The notes under the pieces: model-generated | What the model saw: only the letters and a program-made list of their open reading frames with translations | Told to the model about the DNA's origin: nothing | The model's database searches: none | Assembly: GCA_033980235.1 (NCBI GenBank) | Contig: CM067059.1 | Span: 13,230,600 to 13,294,599, forward strand | Length of the DNA: 64,000 nucleotides | Source: Diadema setosum | Lineage: Eukaryota; Echinodermata; Echinoidea; Diadematoida; Diadematidae | Direction: 5' to 3' | Program-made: the position numbers and the translations under genes | Part shown: in pieces, positions 27,101-39,218 of the stretch | How positions within the stretch are numbered: position 1 is the stretch's first letter | How the letters are laid out: each line of letters starts with the position of its first letter

Positions 27101-30100
27101 TTGCACATAGACATTATGCTGTTATAATTTGAACTCATCATATCCCAGGTTAAATTTTGTTGAAGTCTGGGGGGAACTTGAGAACCACAATCTTGTGAAT
27201 AAATGCCAAGCCTCAAAGTGTCGCTGCACTAAAAAGTTTGACCATAACCGCATTTGATAACCACTTAGATGAGAACAAACCCACAGAAAACCTCTCACGT
27301 TTACACATAACAATTCTGTCAGACCTGCAATTTAATTACCAAGAACACTGTTAAAACCCACCACACTACCCTACCCCATTCCCTTCTCATCCACCACCTG
27401 TGTGCCCATGATTAAGTCTTGACAACATCACATTAACCAAACATTGCCGATGAAGTGGTCTTTATGATTCTCCAGCCAACATCGCGTCACGTCTCAGTGG
27501 ACATCAACAAAGAATCCCTTGCAATTGAGAAACAAACAAGAAACTACTCTCCAGATCTGGAAGTGGTAGATTATGATTTGAAATTTTCATTACTGATTAT
27601 GTGACATTTTTGGATATGCAGGAGGTTCACTTTAGAAAAAGAAATGGTATAAGTTTGGAGGTAAATTTCATTGATCAGAAGAGAATCAACCTGAACATTC
27701 CCACATTTCATCTCTGCACCTAAATGTTGGTTGTTTTACTTTTGTGATGTGCTAGTGCAAGTATCTCCAGAACTTTCTAAGTTTCTGTCTTGCATATTTG
27801 CATGTGAAATGTGTCGCCTGTTTCAGCGTGTGCACGACTCTCGTACGAGTTGCCAGAATGCAATTGTGTTGGAACAGAGTTGATGAAAAAAACAACACAA
27901 AAAAAATGAGGAAAGCTTTGCACATTGTTCATGTTTGAGCATAGAGACTCCATCTTTTTCAGCAAGAAATTACCTGAAATTTAGAAATTACCCTTTTGGC
28001 CAGCTAAGTGCAGTAACCAAAAGCCAAGTGAGAATTTATTAGTGTGCCAACAGACACCTGGACTGTGATCACTTTTATTTTTTAGCATTTTATCAGAAAC
28101 CAAATGCAATGCAAAACTGTAGTGTTCATTCACTGCACAGTGTGTTAGATTAGTTGATGTGCAAAAGTGAATGAAACTGGTGCATGGTGTGTTGCTAACC
28201 TGAATGTAAATGAAGCCCAAATATGTGGCGAAAATTTCTGTCGTACAAAGATATTTCTTTTGTCAAAATTACTTAGTAGTTAGAAACTTTGCTTTGTTTC
28301 TTTTTTTTTTCTTGTTTTTGTCAGTGTAGAATTTTTGATATTGTAAAGGAAGCTTGTGTGTGTTACGAATAGCATGGTAGAATCCGGAGCTCCCCAACTT
28401 GCAACGCAGGACAATGCTCCCAAATTTGCACACAGTAATTGCATGGTGAGGGGTGAAGCACTTTCTGCCTGGCTGTATTCCTCTGCTGTAAAATGACTCT
28501 GCAAAACAGGGAAAAGGCTAGCTTCTCCTGTGACTCAGCAGGCATTGCCAATTTGGAGAGTAATTGGTTTATGTGGTGTCTCTGCACGTAGGGTGGGTTA
28601 GAGGTTTTCACTCTGCTCGGTATTTGCACTGTTCTTTGTCAAGCAGCATTTTCAACAACAAGAACAACAAAAAAAGGATTAAAAACGAGCGATAAATCAG
28701 TCATCTTGAAGACAGGTGTTTTTGAGCAACATTTTATGACAGAAATGCCCCACAAGATAAGAAAATCTGCATGTGTCTTTTATCCCCTGCGTGTGTCAGG
28801 CTTCACGCCAATATCTGCAGATCCAATCATTTTTATTATTCTGATAATCACTCTCTAATTGTAACAGTTGGCACGTGCTGCTAAGTGCATGGGAATCAAG
28901 AATCAAGTACATATCAGAATCATTTTTGAAGAATTATTTTGTGTCAGCTAAAAAAAAAAAGAAAAATATTGTGCACATGCCACTATTCATTCAATCACAA
29001 CTTGGGTATTGGTGCAATACAGAAGTTTTAGCGAGCTGAAAAGTCTCGCTGATTTCGTTTGCATTAGATCCTCGCCTTTCCTCAAATTAGATTATCACTT
29101 TGTAGAATTTATCCTCCACTGCTGTTAGGACTAGACAAACAAGAGATTGAGGTGGCATAAAGTAAAACACAGAGAGTGAAAGTGAAGAGACAGACATCGA
29201 TCATTAGCTGGTGAGACGGATAATCCTGTAAAAGACTCCTCTTGTGAGTCAGGGGACCAATGCAGTCATTAAATCATTGCTTATGGTACTGGTTCTGCCA
29301 TGCATTAGACCAGTGGGAAATTGTCATATCTGGGAGGCAGTGGCTTAGATCAAAGCGCAGTAGTCTAATTTGCTGGCTGAGGGTGACTCAAAGGTTTCCA
29401 TCCCTCGATGTGACATCGGGGCCCAGATCCGATTACCTTCCCTTCATCAAACTTGAAAACGAACTTGTAATGTGATGCTACAATCCTGTAAGTCATCAAT
29501 GGAGGAAAAAAAAATATGATCAGACCAATTTTCATCTCATCATAATATCAGCTTCTTTAAAAAGTGCTCTTGAACTTGCCTCATTCACTTCCATTGACAG
29601 CACAAAAAAATGCAAAAATCTCCCTCCTGCAAATAAAGGTAGCAAGTATAAGATTGCCTTATCTCATCCTCTGCACCGTATCTTGCAAGACATTTTCTTT
29701 GAGAATTCCGGATTTATGCAAATTGCTGACCAGGTTGATGAAGAACAATTCATCTCACCTCCCTATCTTTTTTTTTTTTAAAGGTTACATGTCACTTGTG
29801 TATCCTATGTTTGGTATCTGTGCTGCCCAGTGTACATGATTATGCCAGAATCTTCCTGAAAGAATTCAATATCTTTTAATATGTGGAGAAAAGAATGTAA
29901 AAATCTCTCTAATTAAAAAATATTATTTTGCTCTTTTAAATCTCCCTGATTATAATGGGTGATTTGCTGGCAGCCCTTTGGTTTTTCTACATATTTCTGA
30001 CAGTGGCTCACAATGTTGTCAAGAGACTGAATCAGTCAATACAATTGACATATCATTTCTACAAAATTAATGGGAAAATAAGGTGATAAGCTATAGCTTG

Positions 30101-33100
30101 TTTCTGTCTGATGCACTACTGCCCCGGAGGCCTCTCCACTGTTCTGTCAAGAAATATTCCCATTTTAGCCGAGGACAAAGAGGGTGTGTATGCTGTACTT
30201 AAGAGTCCTCAGAGTCCCTAATAGCGCCCTTCTGCGTCTAACTGACAATATCATGCTTGTTCTCTCCTGCATGTGCATGCTTGTCTGAACAGATGTGTCA
30301 TAATGATAATTATGATTGATACTAATCTATACAGTATTATGTCTTAAAAACATAATCTAGACAAATTAAGTATCGGTCCGTGTTACCTGACAGTTAATAT
30401 TACATTGTGCCATATGCAAACTCTTCATCTGCAAGCCACGGATGTGACCCCAATGTTGTATTAAGTTGCCAGGATTTTTGTTAAAAATGGATCTCTTGAG
30501 TGTATTGTAGATGAAAGTCGAGCATGATATTAGTGGAATGTGTTTGCGTTTTCTCTTGTCGCCACCCCCCCCCCCCCCCTTGCAGCTTTAAACTATGGCA
30601 TATGAGGTAATGGGCCATATTGGCAGGCCTCACAGAAACCGATCCACTCAAGTTGCATGATACATCAATGATCATGCATCCTTAGAAAGTCACATGTCTT
30701 TTGTCCCAGGAGAGCGAATACCGTGACAAATGTCTTTTTATTTTGTTTTACCTGTTGTTGTTTTCTGCTTCTCGTCTGATTAATATCATTCCTTTGCTCT
30801 GTTTGTTTTGTGTCTGTAGGTATGAAGAGACCAGATCTTTCAAAATTGGTGAGTATTCAGCAGATTTCTTCTCCATCTTACTGTACTGGCGTGATATTAG
30901 TTTGTGTTGATCTATTACATTGTTTTGCATCATTGACAGAAAATCCCATCGTGTACTAGATTGATTATTTTGACTTGTGGGTTTTAAAACAACAACAACA
31001 AAAACGTGTCATGTTTCAAAAATAGAGCGAGTATCTGCCTTTTCATGTGTAACAACAGAATTAGTGTATCTCAAAATATTTTTTACGGAGTTTTCATCTA
31101 GGAGATTGCTTTCTGTTTGACATTCTTAGGGATTGCTTGTCATTCCTGGCATTGCGGCATTCTGTGAATGTCAAGGTCCACCGAGGATTGAGTAGTGGGC
31201 GAAAATATTTCCCAACGGCTTTTTACAGGTGATCGTTTTCTGAGGATATACAAATATATGTATACACAGATCTATTTATGGTGAGTTGTTAGTCTCTGTG
31301 GGTGCGTATTGGATGCTTTTTTTTTTCTGCCCCTCCACCTTGCGTCTGTGCTCCACCTGTGCAACAAGAGACACTGGATACAATTGTCCTGTAATGAACT
31401 AAGGCCTTTTGCCTCTTATCGAAGTGCGCCAAAGTCGGATGCAGACAATTGGAACAATTTCCCCCTGACGAAGAAAAGTAAAACCCCGCTCGTCACATCG
31501 TCGCGATGCATGAGTTGACCCCAGGCCTCATGGAGAAACCAGCAAGGAGGCGCTGAAAGGAGTGTTGGAAAGATGAATTTCTATTTTACTTCTTTTCACT
31601 TTTTTTGTTGTTTTTTGGGTGGCATGTTTTTGTGCACTGTGATTAGTGCAGGGCTGCATTCGTGCTGTCATCGCGAGCTTTTAGCGGCATGCATTCAGAC
31701 GGGAAGTAGGCTAACATTGCCCTCGGCAGATAATGTCTCTTAGTAATAGCTCCCCCATGGGGTGGAGAGAAGAGAGGCAGAGAGAGGGAGAGGAGCAGAG
31801 CAGGCAGACACAATCTGCTCGTTCAATATTATGGGCTCCAAAAGGTGTTGAGTACCATCAGGCAAAGAATAAAGCATAAATGCAAGGACAGTTGCAAGAG
31901 CGGAATGACGTACTCTTTCAGAGTCAATCAGCCATGTCCACATTCTCACTTCAATGAAGACTTGATGGAGTAGAGCTGATGATGTCATATACAGACGATC
32001 CATTTGAAAAAGATGGGTACACACACACATGCACACACACACACTCACATGCACACACACACTCACAAACACACTTTGACGCACACACTTCTATGCAGAC
32101 GTTCGCAAACATCATTTCAGCACCAAATAGGTGCAAATATTTTTTTCTCTTGGTCATGTGTCAAGAGGTCCTTTAAAGCACATTGAAATCATACCTGGCA
32201 AAATGGCCACATTTCCCCCCCCCCCCCAAAAAAAAAAGGAAAGAAATAGGGAACACTGGGGTACTGTCCCTCTGAGATCTTGAGCATCCTTTTATGGAGT
32301 CAAAAGCGGACAACCAGAAGTAAACGGATTGTTATCGCATTTCAAACTGCCTGACCGGCACATTGTGTCTGTTCCCGCGGGAATGGTCCCACAGGAGGGA
32401 GCCCCTCCTTTCTCCAGTGCCAAAATGTGAGAGTGAAATCCGAGGGTGGCAGTATTTATAGCGGGCCTCGTGCGATTGTGGCCCTGATAGCGCCGTGACT
32501 AATGCATGACGGATTCCATGATGTCACTGTTTACCTCATGATGCATGATGTACCTGTTCCTTTTGGTCCATACCTGTGTATGTGTTGTTTTTGTTTGTGG
32601 CGTTTTGTTTATGGCATTCTCAAAGACTTGGAACAGGCGCGTTATTTGCTCTCACCATTGGCACAGAGAAATGTACTTGGCATGCCAGTGGGTTTCTGGC
32701 TGTATTCATGATTATTCACCACTGGGCAGCAAAATCTCAGAGTCTTGTCAGATGGAGTATTTTGTATTAAACATCAAAGGCATTGTTTAATAATCATTCC
32801 TCTTTGAAAACTGAACAACATGCTACCTGTATATCTCGTATTATGTAAGAATGAAGCTGTGAAAATGAACAAGTCAAATTATCATTTAATACTTCAAAAT
32901 ATGATGCAGTGTGTTAATCTGTGCTTGACCTAATCACACCCAGATGTTGATTTGATTAACTGCAATAAAGATGAAATGTGTACCAGTAAATGCAACGTAT
33001 CTCCATGCACATATTTAGTCTCCATCCTCTTGTCTTCTTTCATTGTATTGCAATGTCGGTTGCCCTGAAAATTTTGGACTTGTGACTATCTGCATGAATA

Positions 33101-36100
33101 AAGAAAAGTAAATAGCAGTTTGATTATAGATATGGAATGTAGCTTATGCTGAAATCATTTGTTTGCCACACATATTGGCATGTTTATCATTAGAAATCTC
33201 CTCATTTTCCTTGACTAAAGGCAACATGTGTGAAGTAGGCTTAATATTGACATGTCTCGTTTCCTCTATCTGACCTTCCCTGCCATCTCCTTTCAGGGAA
33301 GCAAGAAATCCTCCGACATCCAGGACGACGGAACGGAAGACTCTCTGGATGAGGTTGAGACAACCAAGGCGAGGAAGAATGACCCCATGACACCCGTGAG
33401 TTTGCTGCGGTCAATCCCAACATGCTGACTCAAGATAGACTATCCTTCCTTAAAGAATAAAAGTTAAAAAGAATTATAAAAAAAAATCAAGGAAAAAAAG
33501 GGGAGAATCTGCCACTATTGCCCCTGGATAATGGGCTGTAAATTAGCCTGAATTAAAGGTTTTCCTGTAGTAGGAAATTTATGTCCCTTGGTTTGGGGTG
33601 AGATTCCCAGCTGCAGTGGGTTTTATCAAATGAGTGTGAATCCAATCCACCAAGGGTCTCCTGAACAGGTCTGCTTTCATAGAAACTTTGGAATAAAACA
33701 AACCTGTCAGGATTACAACGTAGAATTTTCACCTCCGATTTATTTCCACTGAGTAGAAGTACATGGTCTGCTTCACATTTCATTTTCCTCTGATTCTGTC
33801 TTGATATTAAAATCAGTTTATCCTGGTCCTTGGCGTGAAATTAGACCAATGGGAAGGTAGATTCAGCTACGATAGAGGATGTGACCCCCACCTCTAAACA
33901 ATCATTACGTTAGGAACTTTACCCATGTTTAGTTTTCATGAATTGAAAGTGTAATCCCCAAGGTTCAGACTAAATTGTAATTCAGTCATGGCTAAACTTG
34001 ACCCACTATACCAGCAATTAAAGAGAGAACATAAAAACCCATTTTCACTGGTAGCCACAAAATAAAGAATGAGTCCTTATAGTCTGTAATGCATAGTGAC
34101 AACTTCAATTTGCCCAGAATTGGATGGCAGGAATGATATAGGCTGATAAATAAGAATGACATTTGCCCCTTGCTTTCTACATGCCAAGTCTGTTTATCCT
34201 GCACAGTTTTGATGAATTGACATCTGGCAATATAAGGGTAATTGTCATTTGTTTCAATGCATAAAACTGTTGCATGAAAGCAGACAAACATTTCTGAGAA
34301 ATAAAAACATGTCAAACATGTCATTTCAAGGGGGAGAAATCATTATTTCAAAGTTTTTCAAAACCTGATATCTGACATGATGGATTATAAATCTGTCACT
34401 ATGCAAAAAACTCAAAAGATTTCATATTTTCAAGCCCACCTTGAATTTTTCAGCCATTTGAGTGACAGCTACAATTGTACCACACCATTTTTGTGTCATT
34501 GTATATGAGGTTAAACATTTTGTTCTTTTCTCTTCATTCCAACTTTGACAATGTTGACCAGTGGATACAAGATACGAGAATTAAGTTGATGATACAATAT
34601 GATGAACTTCCGCCAAGCGAGCATAAGATTATATCTCAAATATACAATACAAAAAAAAAAAAAATGTAGGCCATTGGCTTAAAGGGCAAGATGAAGAATC
34701 TGTCTCATAGACAATGCAGTCAGCATGTTTCATAATAGAGCAATTAAACTGTTAGAAACTTCACTTCTCTACCTCTAAATCCTCAAACCCTGGATATCAG
34801 TGATGGCTGTCATAGAATGATAAACTGTCACATTTTCCCTCCGCCCCTAAACCCATCAAGCCTCATTCTTAGTGGTTGGTGGTGAAGCTGCAGGACACAT
34901 TAATCTGGCCATCCAGAAATATCTGCCGTATTTAGAAAAAAAAATGTGGGTCTACTGTCATAGGCATGTTATCTCTTCAAGATAAATCCCTTCGGGAACT
35001 ACTGGCTTGTAGGGTCAACAGTATGCATCATGATGTCTTTTGTTTTCCTTGCATTATATGGCCCCACCAATCTATCCACACTACAAATCCTGAAAAGCCC
35101 TGTTGCCCTGGAAGTGCCAAACTGAATATGTCATGATTTAACCCTGTTGTAGGATGGGAAGAGTCTTTCCAGTACATTGTCCCTGATCTGACTTAAAGGA
35201 TATAGCTAATCATTCATGCAGCAATTAATTAAAAGAAAAAGTAGCAATGATCCGTCATTAAAAGCAGTCACCAAACACTTGTCTTATGTAATTGCGTCCA
35301 CACACCGAATTTCCTGTTGCGTACTAAAGTCCGAACAACTTTCATCAATGTATGAAGATGTAATGTCAGACTGCATTTCACACATACATTTCTGGAAGGC
35401 CTGCACTACGGCTTGAATTTTGGCTATTTCTGTGTAGAAGCATTTTAGTTATCAAGATTTTAGTTATCAAGTCTCGTTAGTTAATTAAACATTTCCAGAT
35501 GGAGACTCAGTACATATAGCATAATGCTCTCATCTGTTGTTGTTGATTTTTAGTGAAGGAAACAGAAGTTTGGGGGAAGAACCAGATTGGTTTAAAATCC
35601 TTTCTATTTCTAGGATGATGGAAAAGTGTAATCAATCTTCTACTTTGCCAGTAATGAAGAGTTCCAGTGAGATTGATTATTGAAAAGAATGTAGCAAGTG
35701 CATTGTGGAACCTGTGTGAACTCATGATGCGGTGCAATGAAATTTTATAAGATGACAAATTGCAGTCAACTTCAACCAAGTATACATTTCCAGTTTACCT
35801 TTCATTTATCCAATCTGATGCTAAGAGACACTCAATTTTGAGACATGTGAAAGTGCACCATCACTACTATCTGTTTGCTTTCAATAGCACAAACTGTAAT
35901 GAAGATTATTAATCATTCTCATTTTGATCTGCTCCTGTTATGCTATGCAGGTTGATAAGGGAGAGAGCAGCCTAGCACCTCTAGCAAAGCCTGAAGATTT
36001 GAAGGAAAAGGACTTGATTGGTGAAGAAGGTCAGTATACGTCCCGGGCTCATGTTCTCTTCTCTCTCAAGAGGAAAAACAATGTGATGCATTTGTTTACT

Positions 36101-39100
36101 ATGAGGTGTATGCACATTAGCAAAATTTGTTTTATTGCTTGGAAACAAATAGATTTGTAAAATTCTGCCGTGTAATAACTTAAGGTGCAAGGAGTTTGAA
36201 GAGAATGCGCTGCAGTATCTCGCTGTGTCATCAAGAAATCATTCTTTAATAAAATTGTCTGTCACAGTGACTATATGTCATTTTTTGCATAGTAGAACTG
36301 TAAAATTTGTATACAAAGGGGATGAAGTGATTAAATTTAAATGTGCTTCATTGAGTGAATAGTTGAAACACAGGCACCTAAGGAAATTTTCTTCAAGAAA
36401 ATTGATTCTGGTATCTTTTCTTCCAAGTCTGTAATGCCTGACAAGGGGATTTTTGGATAGACTTGACACAGATTTCTCGTAGTGCATAAATTATTATTCT
36501 TACACCCACTTCATTTCCATTACAGATGTGAAGCAAGAGTCCGGCTCTCCAAGCTCTTCAACCAAGAAGTTGGTATTGTCAAAGAGTCTCGGAGACAGGA
36601 AAGAGTCCAACAGAGATTCCGGCATTGGGAGCATGACCCTGTCAGAACACCTCAAGCTCGACTCTGAGGACAAGAGCAGTGCGGATGAGGCCAAAGGAGG
36701 GGAGGGCAAGCTGAGCAAAAAGAAGAGCGGAGCTGTCCGGAAGCTGGAGAATGGCTTCAAGAGGCAGGAGGGTCTGGACGATACTGAGGAAGAGGAGGGG
36801 GAGGTTGCCAAGGGTAGTGAGGGGGAGAGCCCCGATGAGTTAGAGGCGCTGGAGCAGCTGTCGGATGACAACCATCTGGACAGAGATCCCATCCTGGACA
36901 TAGAGTTGTCACCGAGACCTTCAAGAAGGAGCCTGCCCACTGTGGGTGGGGCGGAGCTCTTCAAGCTGCGAAGAGTGGACCTCAAAGAGTATCGTCCTCT
37001 CAACGACCGCTTCAGCAAGGACCACGATGTGTGGGTGCCCATGCCTGACAAGCCACCCTTCATGAGGAACCGCTCTTTCTCCCACATCCCCTCCAGGCCG
37101 CAGAGTGCAGACATTGCCCACCCACGCACCCATCCACACTTCACCAAGATGCGGCTGTCCAGAACAAGGAGTGATGACATCTGCCCTCACGCTTGGTCAG
37201 AACTTGCCAAGTGTCACTCTGATCCCAACATCACAGATCACAAGTCCGATCTGGGCGATTCCATCGAGAGCAACGTAGACAAGCAGAACGCACTGGGTTC
37301 TTCTGCATCCACATTTGGGACTGTCGACGGGGACCTTTCGTCTCTTTCCTCTCACGAAAATCTTGCAGACTCCATCAACATTGCCTTCCAACAGCTAGGG
37401 GCCAAGTATGCCGCAAAGAGTGAAAGTGAAAGTGGAACGTCCACTCCTCACACAGACATGGATACTTTCAAAGACCCAAATGCTGCAAAGAGGAAAGAGA
37501 AGGTGTCCATCATCATCAATGATGAAGAGATCATTGATCTTGACAAAGAAGATGTAGCCCTTGCAAAGAGAGATGTGAGCGAAGAGACCGGTTCAACCAA
37601 AGATGAGAATAATGCACTTGATTCTCAAAATGAGGAGGAGGAAGAAGACAAGGAGATGAGTGATGCCAAAAAGAAGGTTCAAAGGTTAGCCAGAAAGTAT
37701 AGTCGTCTTATAAGACAGCAACAGTCCACCATTGTCGTAACAAGAAAGAACAGTGAATCATCCTCGGAGAGTGATGGCAAACAGGTTGCATGGGCAGTCA
37801 CGCAAAGCCAAAGTGGTACAATCATCAAACGCTTTGAGATAGACAACTCTGCCGGTGATCCCAGATCTTCAGAAACCTCGACACCAACCAGAAGTCTGAC
37901 TGACTCTGAAGACGAGAAGTTGGGTGTTTCTCGGCGATCTCTCGCACGATCATCCAAGAGCAGAAAGTCTGTCAGGGACTTTGTCCGCAAGTTTGAGGTG
38001 ACTAATTCTGGCAGGCAGGAGCCCAAAGTGGTTACCCCCGTCCAGCCTGGAATCCAGGAGAGGCTAAGGAGCTTCCAGCATGAAACCAAACAACCAAACA
38101 AATCCCCACAGCACCGATCCAGCATGGGCTTTAAGACACTAGGTGAAAGAAGGAAAGAGCTTGAGGAATGGGTTGCAAAGCCAAGAACAAGATCCAGGCA
38201 CAACTCTGAGGGTAAAGATTCTACAGATGGTGCATCCATCAGCAGCAGTGTGTCAGATGTTGGAGACCTGTCCTTTGGATTAAGCAGCTACCAGGACAGC
38301 TACGCTTCCAGCTTACATAGCAGTGGCCGCAGCTCACCATGTCCTGAGGCACGCCTTGCCAACATCAATGCCATCAAGGAAGGTCTCCTGGAATCGATCA
38401 GTAGACTAGCATCCACTGCAAGCAACACAGAGGAAGAAGTCACACCAGCCATGTTTAAATCTATCAGGGAGAGGTTTGAAGAACTAGAAAAAGCTGCTCA
38501 CAAACCCATCCCACGCACTGTCACAGATCCCAAGGAGGAGATGAAGGCCAGAGCTGATGCTGACGATTCCAGCAGAGATGCTGTTGAGATGGATGCCCTC
38601 GAAACAGGTGAAAGTGGAGAAAATCTAATGGAATCTGAAAGGCAGGCAGACGAGGCAGACGAGATGATTGAATCCGTTCAGCAACAGGAGGAGCTCAGTG
38701 TACCCTTTCCAGAGGTGTTTGAAACATCTTCAAGTGAGCTCTCCATGGGTGCAACAAAATCCGAGTCACTTAACACTCACCTGGATGCCATTGAGCTGCT
38801 CAGTGATAATTCAACATCAGATGCAAAGCAAATCTCATCGTCATCATCATCTGATCCAGTCTTCCCAGAGATTGAGACACTGGAGATTCATTCACCAGTG
38901 AGCTCCGATGGTGCAGCACCGTTCTCGCTGAACAGCATGACGGTAACGAGGACTAAGACCTCCTCCACCACCAGTCAAGTCAGCATTGAGTTTTCCATCG
39001 ACCCGGTCAGCCAAAGGGCTTCAACGGTGCCAACCACCCTGGATGTTCTGGCCCTGTATGGAGATCTGTCTTCAGAGGAGCCACATGGTGCAGAGCTGTT

Positions 39101-39218
39101 GCAGTCGCCCCTCAACCGATCGGTTTCCTCTGAGAGCAGCTTCAAAGATGCAGTCTCGGAGAAAGGTGTCCTTAACACACCGACATCAGAGGAGTATGTG
39201 ACTGCTGAAGAACACTGA
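8430..39218 (+). CDS. PLEKHG1/3-like: PLEKHG1/2/3-type Rho guanine-nucleotide exchange factor, 3' part of a spliced gene (PH domain and C-terminal tail)
   Basis: The coding segments are 8430-8465, 9853-9972, 14171-14266, 15757-15868, 20122-20283, 26711-26734 (probable microexon), 30820-30848, 33297-33395, 35951-36029 and 36526-39218. They total 3450 nt, in frame to the TGA, for 1149 residues. Residues 1-121 read as the DH-PH linker and PH domain of the PLEKHG1/2/3 group: TYGDLVLE, then DRFIYLFEKALLIGKK, then CSNLMLIES, then WTHEIKRLILEN. An RRNSEP motif in a polybasic stretch follows, as after the PH domain of this family, and then a long tail that looks disordered. Family members activate Rho GTPases (Rac/Cdc42/Rho) through the DH domain and act on the actin cytoskeleton, with the PH domain aiding membrane or protein contact. 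The DH exons are missing here and should lie left of position 1. Which vertebrate paralogue is closest is undecided, and invertebrates may have one pre-duplication gene. Confidence 0.88.
8466..9852 (+). other. RhoGEF intron between linker and PH exon 1
   Basis: This GT-AG intron is 1387 bp. No gene or mobile element was recognised. The part at about 9520-9830 has many homeodomain-type cores (TAAT/ATTA, GATTAAT near 9666, 9703 and 9727) in sequence free of simple repeats, which would suit a cis-regulatory module. That is pattern-based only. Confidence 0.7.
9853..9972 (+). CDS. RhoGEF exon: PH domain, beta strands 1-3
   Basis: This is a 120-nt exon (40 codons, phase 0-0) with acceptor CAACAG and donor AAG|GTGAGG. 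It codes GVMRMQGARGDRFIYLFEKA and on through ALLIGKK to IKTQIK. The run RFIYLFEKALLIGKK is the classic PH segment of Dbl-family GEFs (R-x-hydrophobic-LF-x-K-x-LL-I-x-K). Its GC-rich, third-position C/G codon use contrasts with the AT-rich intron around it. Confidence 0.95.
11336..11359. repeat. C13A11 compound homopolymer
   Basis: A run of C joins directly to a run of A and then GGAAA. It is one of four such junctions in the window, all in the same orientation. Confidence 0.9.
13337..13413. repeat. (TG)n dinucleotide tract, about 77 bp
   Basis: This is a nearly pure TG run with one TTT interruption at about 13396-13398. It is long enough to favour Z-DNA under torsional stress and is probably length-variable between individuals. 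Confidence 0.97.
14171..14266 (+). CDS. RhoGEF exon: PH domain, middle
   Basis: This is a 96-nt exon (32 codons, phase 0-0) with acceptor CACACAG and donor ATA|GTAAGT. It codes CSNLMLIESIPKEPLGFNVI and ends DIQYTII. CSSLMLIES followed by a F-x-V strand is characteristic of PLEKHG1-type PH domains. The acceptor is preceded by a long (CT)n tract that may serve as, or interfere with, the polypyrimidine tract. Confidence 0.94.
14267..15756 (+). other. RhoGEF intron
   Basis: This GT-AG intron is 1490 bp and AT-rich. It holds a G-run and a C16 run at about 15160-15202. Nothing else was recognised. Confidence 0.8.
15757..15868 (+). CDS. RhoGEF exon: PH C-terminal helix
   Basis: This is a 112-nt exon that enters in phase 0 and leaves one base over, with acceptor GAAAG and donor ACAA|GTAAGG. 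It codes AKTQEQKKQWTHEIKRLILE and on to IPTKVKELILGT. The invariant PH-helix tryptophan is present in QWTHEIKRLI. This segment is the part most clearly like PLEKHG1/2/3 (AKT-x-E-x-K-x2-WTH-x-IKRLILEN). Confidence 0.95.
15869..20121 (+). other. RhoGEF intron rich in simple repeats
   Basis: This 4.25-kb intron has a C11A13 tract (16139-16162), AGAC/ATAG-type tetranucleotide repeats at about 16600-16860 and 19553-19580, (TG)n at 17340-17366 and a G-run at 18502-18522. No gene was recognised. Confidence 0.75.
20122..20283 (+). CDS. RhoGEF exon: polybasic RRNSEP segment
   Basis: This is a 162-nt exon (one base in, one base out) with acceptor TGTTAG and donor AAAG|GTGAGG. It codes a Thr/Pro stretch followed by a basic run RKERKSRKKHKRRNSEP and then KLQRGQKQVK. 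RR-x-SEP shortly after the PH domain is shared with PLEKHG1/3 proteins. It looks like a phosphorylation-regulated or 14-3-3-type site inside a possible nuclear-localisation or membrane-binding basic patch. GC content is high and third positions are mostly C/G. Confidence 0.92.
24360..24388 (+). repeat. G-rich tract, quadruplex-prone
   Basis: Consecutive G-runs are broken only by single A residues, followed by (CT)n. It lies in the large RhoGEF intron on the sense strand. Similar G-runs lie at 18502-18522, 21490-21515 and 21611-21626. Confidence 0.85.
26711..26734 (+). CDS. RhoGEF probable 24-nt microexon
   Basis: CGGCTGTTGAGAACATCATC plus ACAG is bounded by a strong acceptor (long CT-rich tract, then CTCACAG) and a perfect donor (ACAG|GTGAGT). 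With the base carried over from the 20283 donor and the bases of the 30820 exon, it adds AAVENIIT exactly in frame between GQKQVK and GMKRPDLSKL. The length is a multiple of three, so it can be included or skipped without frame change. I propose it from splice signals and phase. No homology was used. Confidence 0.6.
30820..30848 (+). CDS. RhoGEF exon, 29 nt
   Basis: This short exon has acceptor TCTGTAG and donor TTG|GTGAGT. With one carried base it codes GMKRPDLSKL and ends in phase 0, exactly as needed by the next exon. It is recognised by splice sites and phase, because no ORF search could find it. Confidence 0.82.
30849..33296 (+). other. RhoGEF intron
   Basis: This 2.4-kb GT-AG intron holds a (CA)n cluster at 32020-32090 and a C13A10 compound tract at 32215-32237. 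A GC-richer unique block at about 32280-32540 has no ORF and may be regulatory. Confidence 0.75.
33297..33395 (+). CDS. RhoGEF exon, acidic linker
   Basis: This is a 99-nt exon (33 codons, phase 0-0) with acceptor TTTCAG and donor CCC|GTGAGT. It codes GSKKSSDIQDDGTEDSLDEV and ends KNDPMTP. It is acidic and Ser/Thr-rich, with no domain. Support is from splice sites and frame continuity on both sides. Confidence 0.9.
33396..35950 (+). other. RhoGEF intron
   Basis: This 2.55-kb GT-AG intron is AT-rich and low in simple repeats apart from A-runs (for example 34651-34664). No gene or mobile element was recognised. Confidence 0.75.
35951..36029 (+). CDS. RhoGEF exon, 79 nt
   Basis: This exon has acceptor TGCAG and donor GAAG|GTCAGT, codes VDKGESSLAPLAKPEDLKEK and on to GEE, and leaves one base over. 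That base plus AT of the next exon gives Asp, keeping frame into the last exon. Confidence 0.9.
36526..39218 (+). CDS. RhoGEF last coding exon: long disordered C-terminal tail
   Basis: This 2693-nt exon starts after TTACAG, contributes 897 residues and ends at TGA 39216-39218. The reading frame enters as DVKQESG, so the GTG at 36528 is an internal Val codon and not a start. The tail is rich in Ser, Glu and Lys. It has acidic clusters (DDTEEEEGE, NEEEEEDKE), basic Ser motifs (RNRSFSHIPSRPQSA, RLSRTRSDD, HSDPNI), a predicted amphipathic stretch KKVQRLARKYSRLIRQQQ near exon residue 380, and another helical region around RDFVRKFEV. Long Ser-rich tails with such short basic phosphosite-like motifs are usual in PLEKHG1-3. 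No folded domain is evident. Confidence 0.95.

Larger units (their letters stand above)
20284..30819 (+). other. Large RhoGEF intron (10.5 kb), interrupted by a probable microexon
   Basis: This region holds (CTGT)n-type repeats (21095-21170, 22370-22460, about 26400), poly-G runs at 21490-21515, 21611-21626 and 24360-24388, poly-C runs at 22822-22837 and 30564-30579, an A/T-rich block at about 25000-25700, and the 24-nt exon candidate at 26711-26734. The stretch 28790-29460 is free of simple repeats and carries AP-1-like TGAGTCA (29245-29251) and TGACTCA (29384-29390), a TCF-like ATCAAAG at about 29349-29355 and several GATTA/GATAA words. It is a candidate regulatory module. Confidence 0.7.

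Noticed and set aside
36500..37180. 226-codon minus-strand ORF opposite the RhoGEF last exon
   Set aside because: It is an antisense shadow of a long Ser/Glu-coding exon. The plus strand has the splice-consistent frame.
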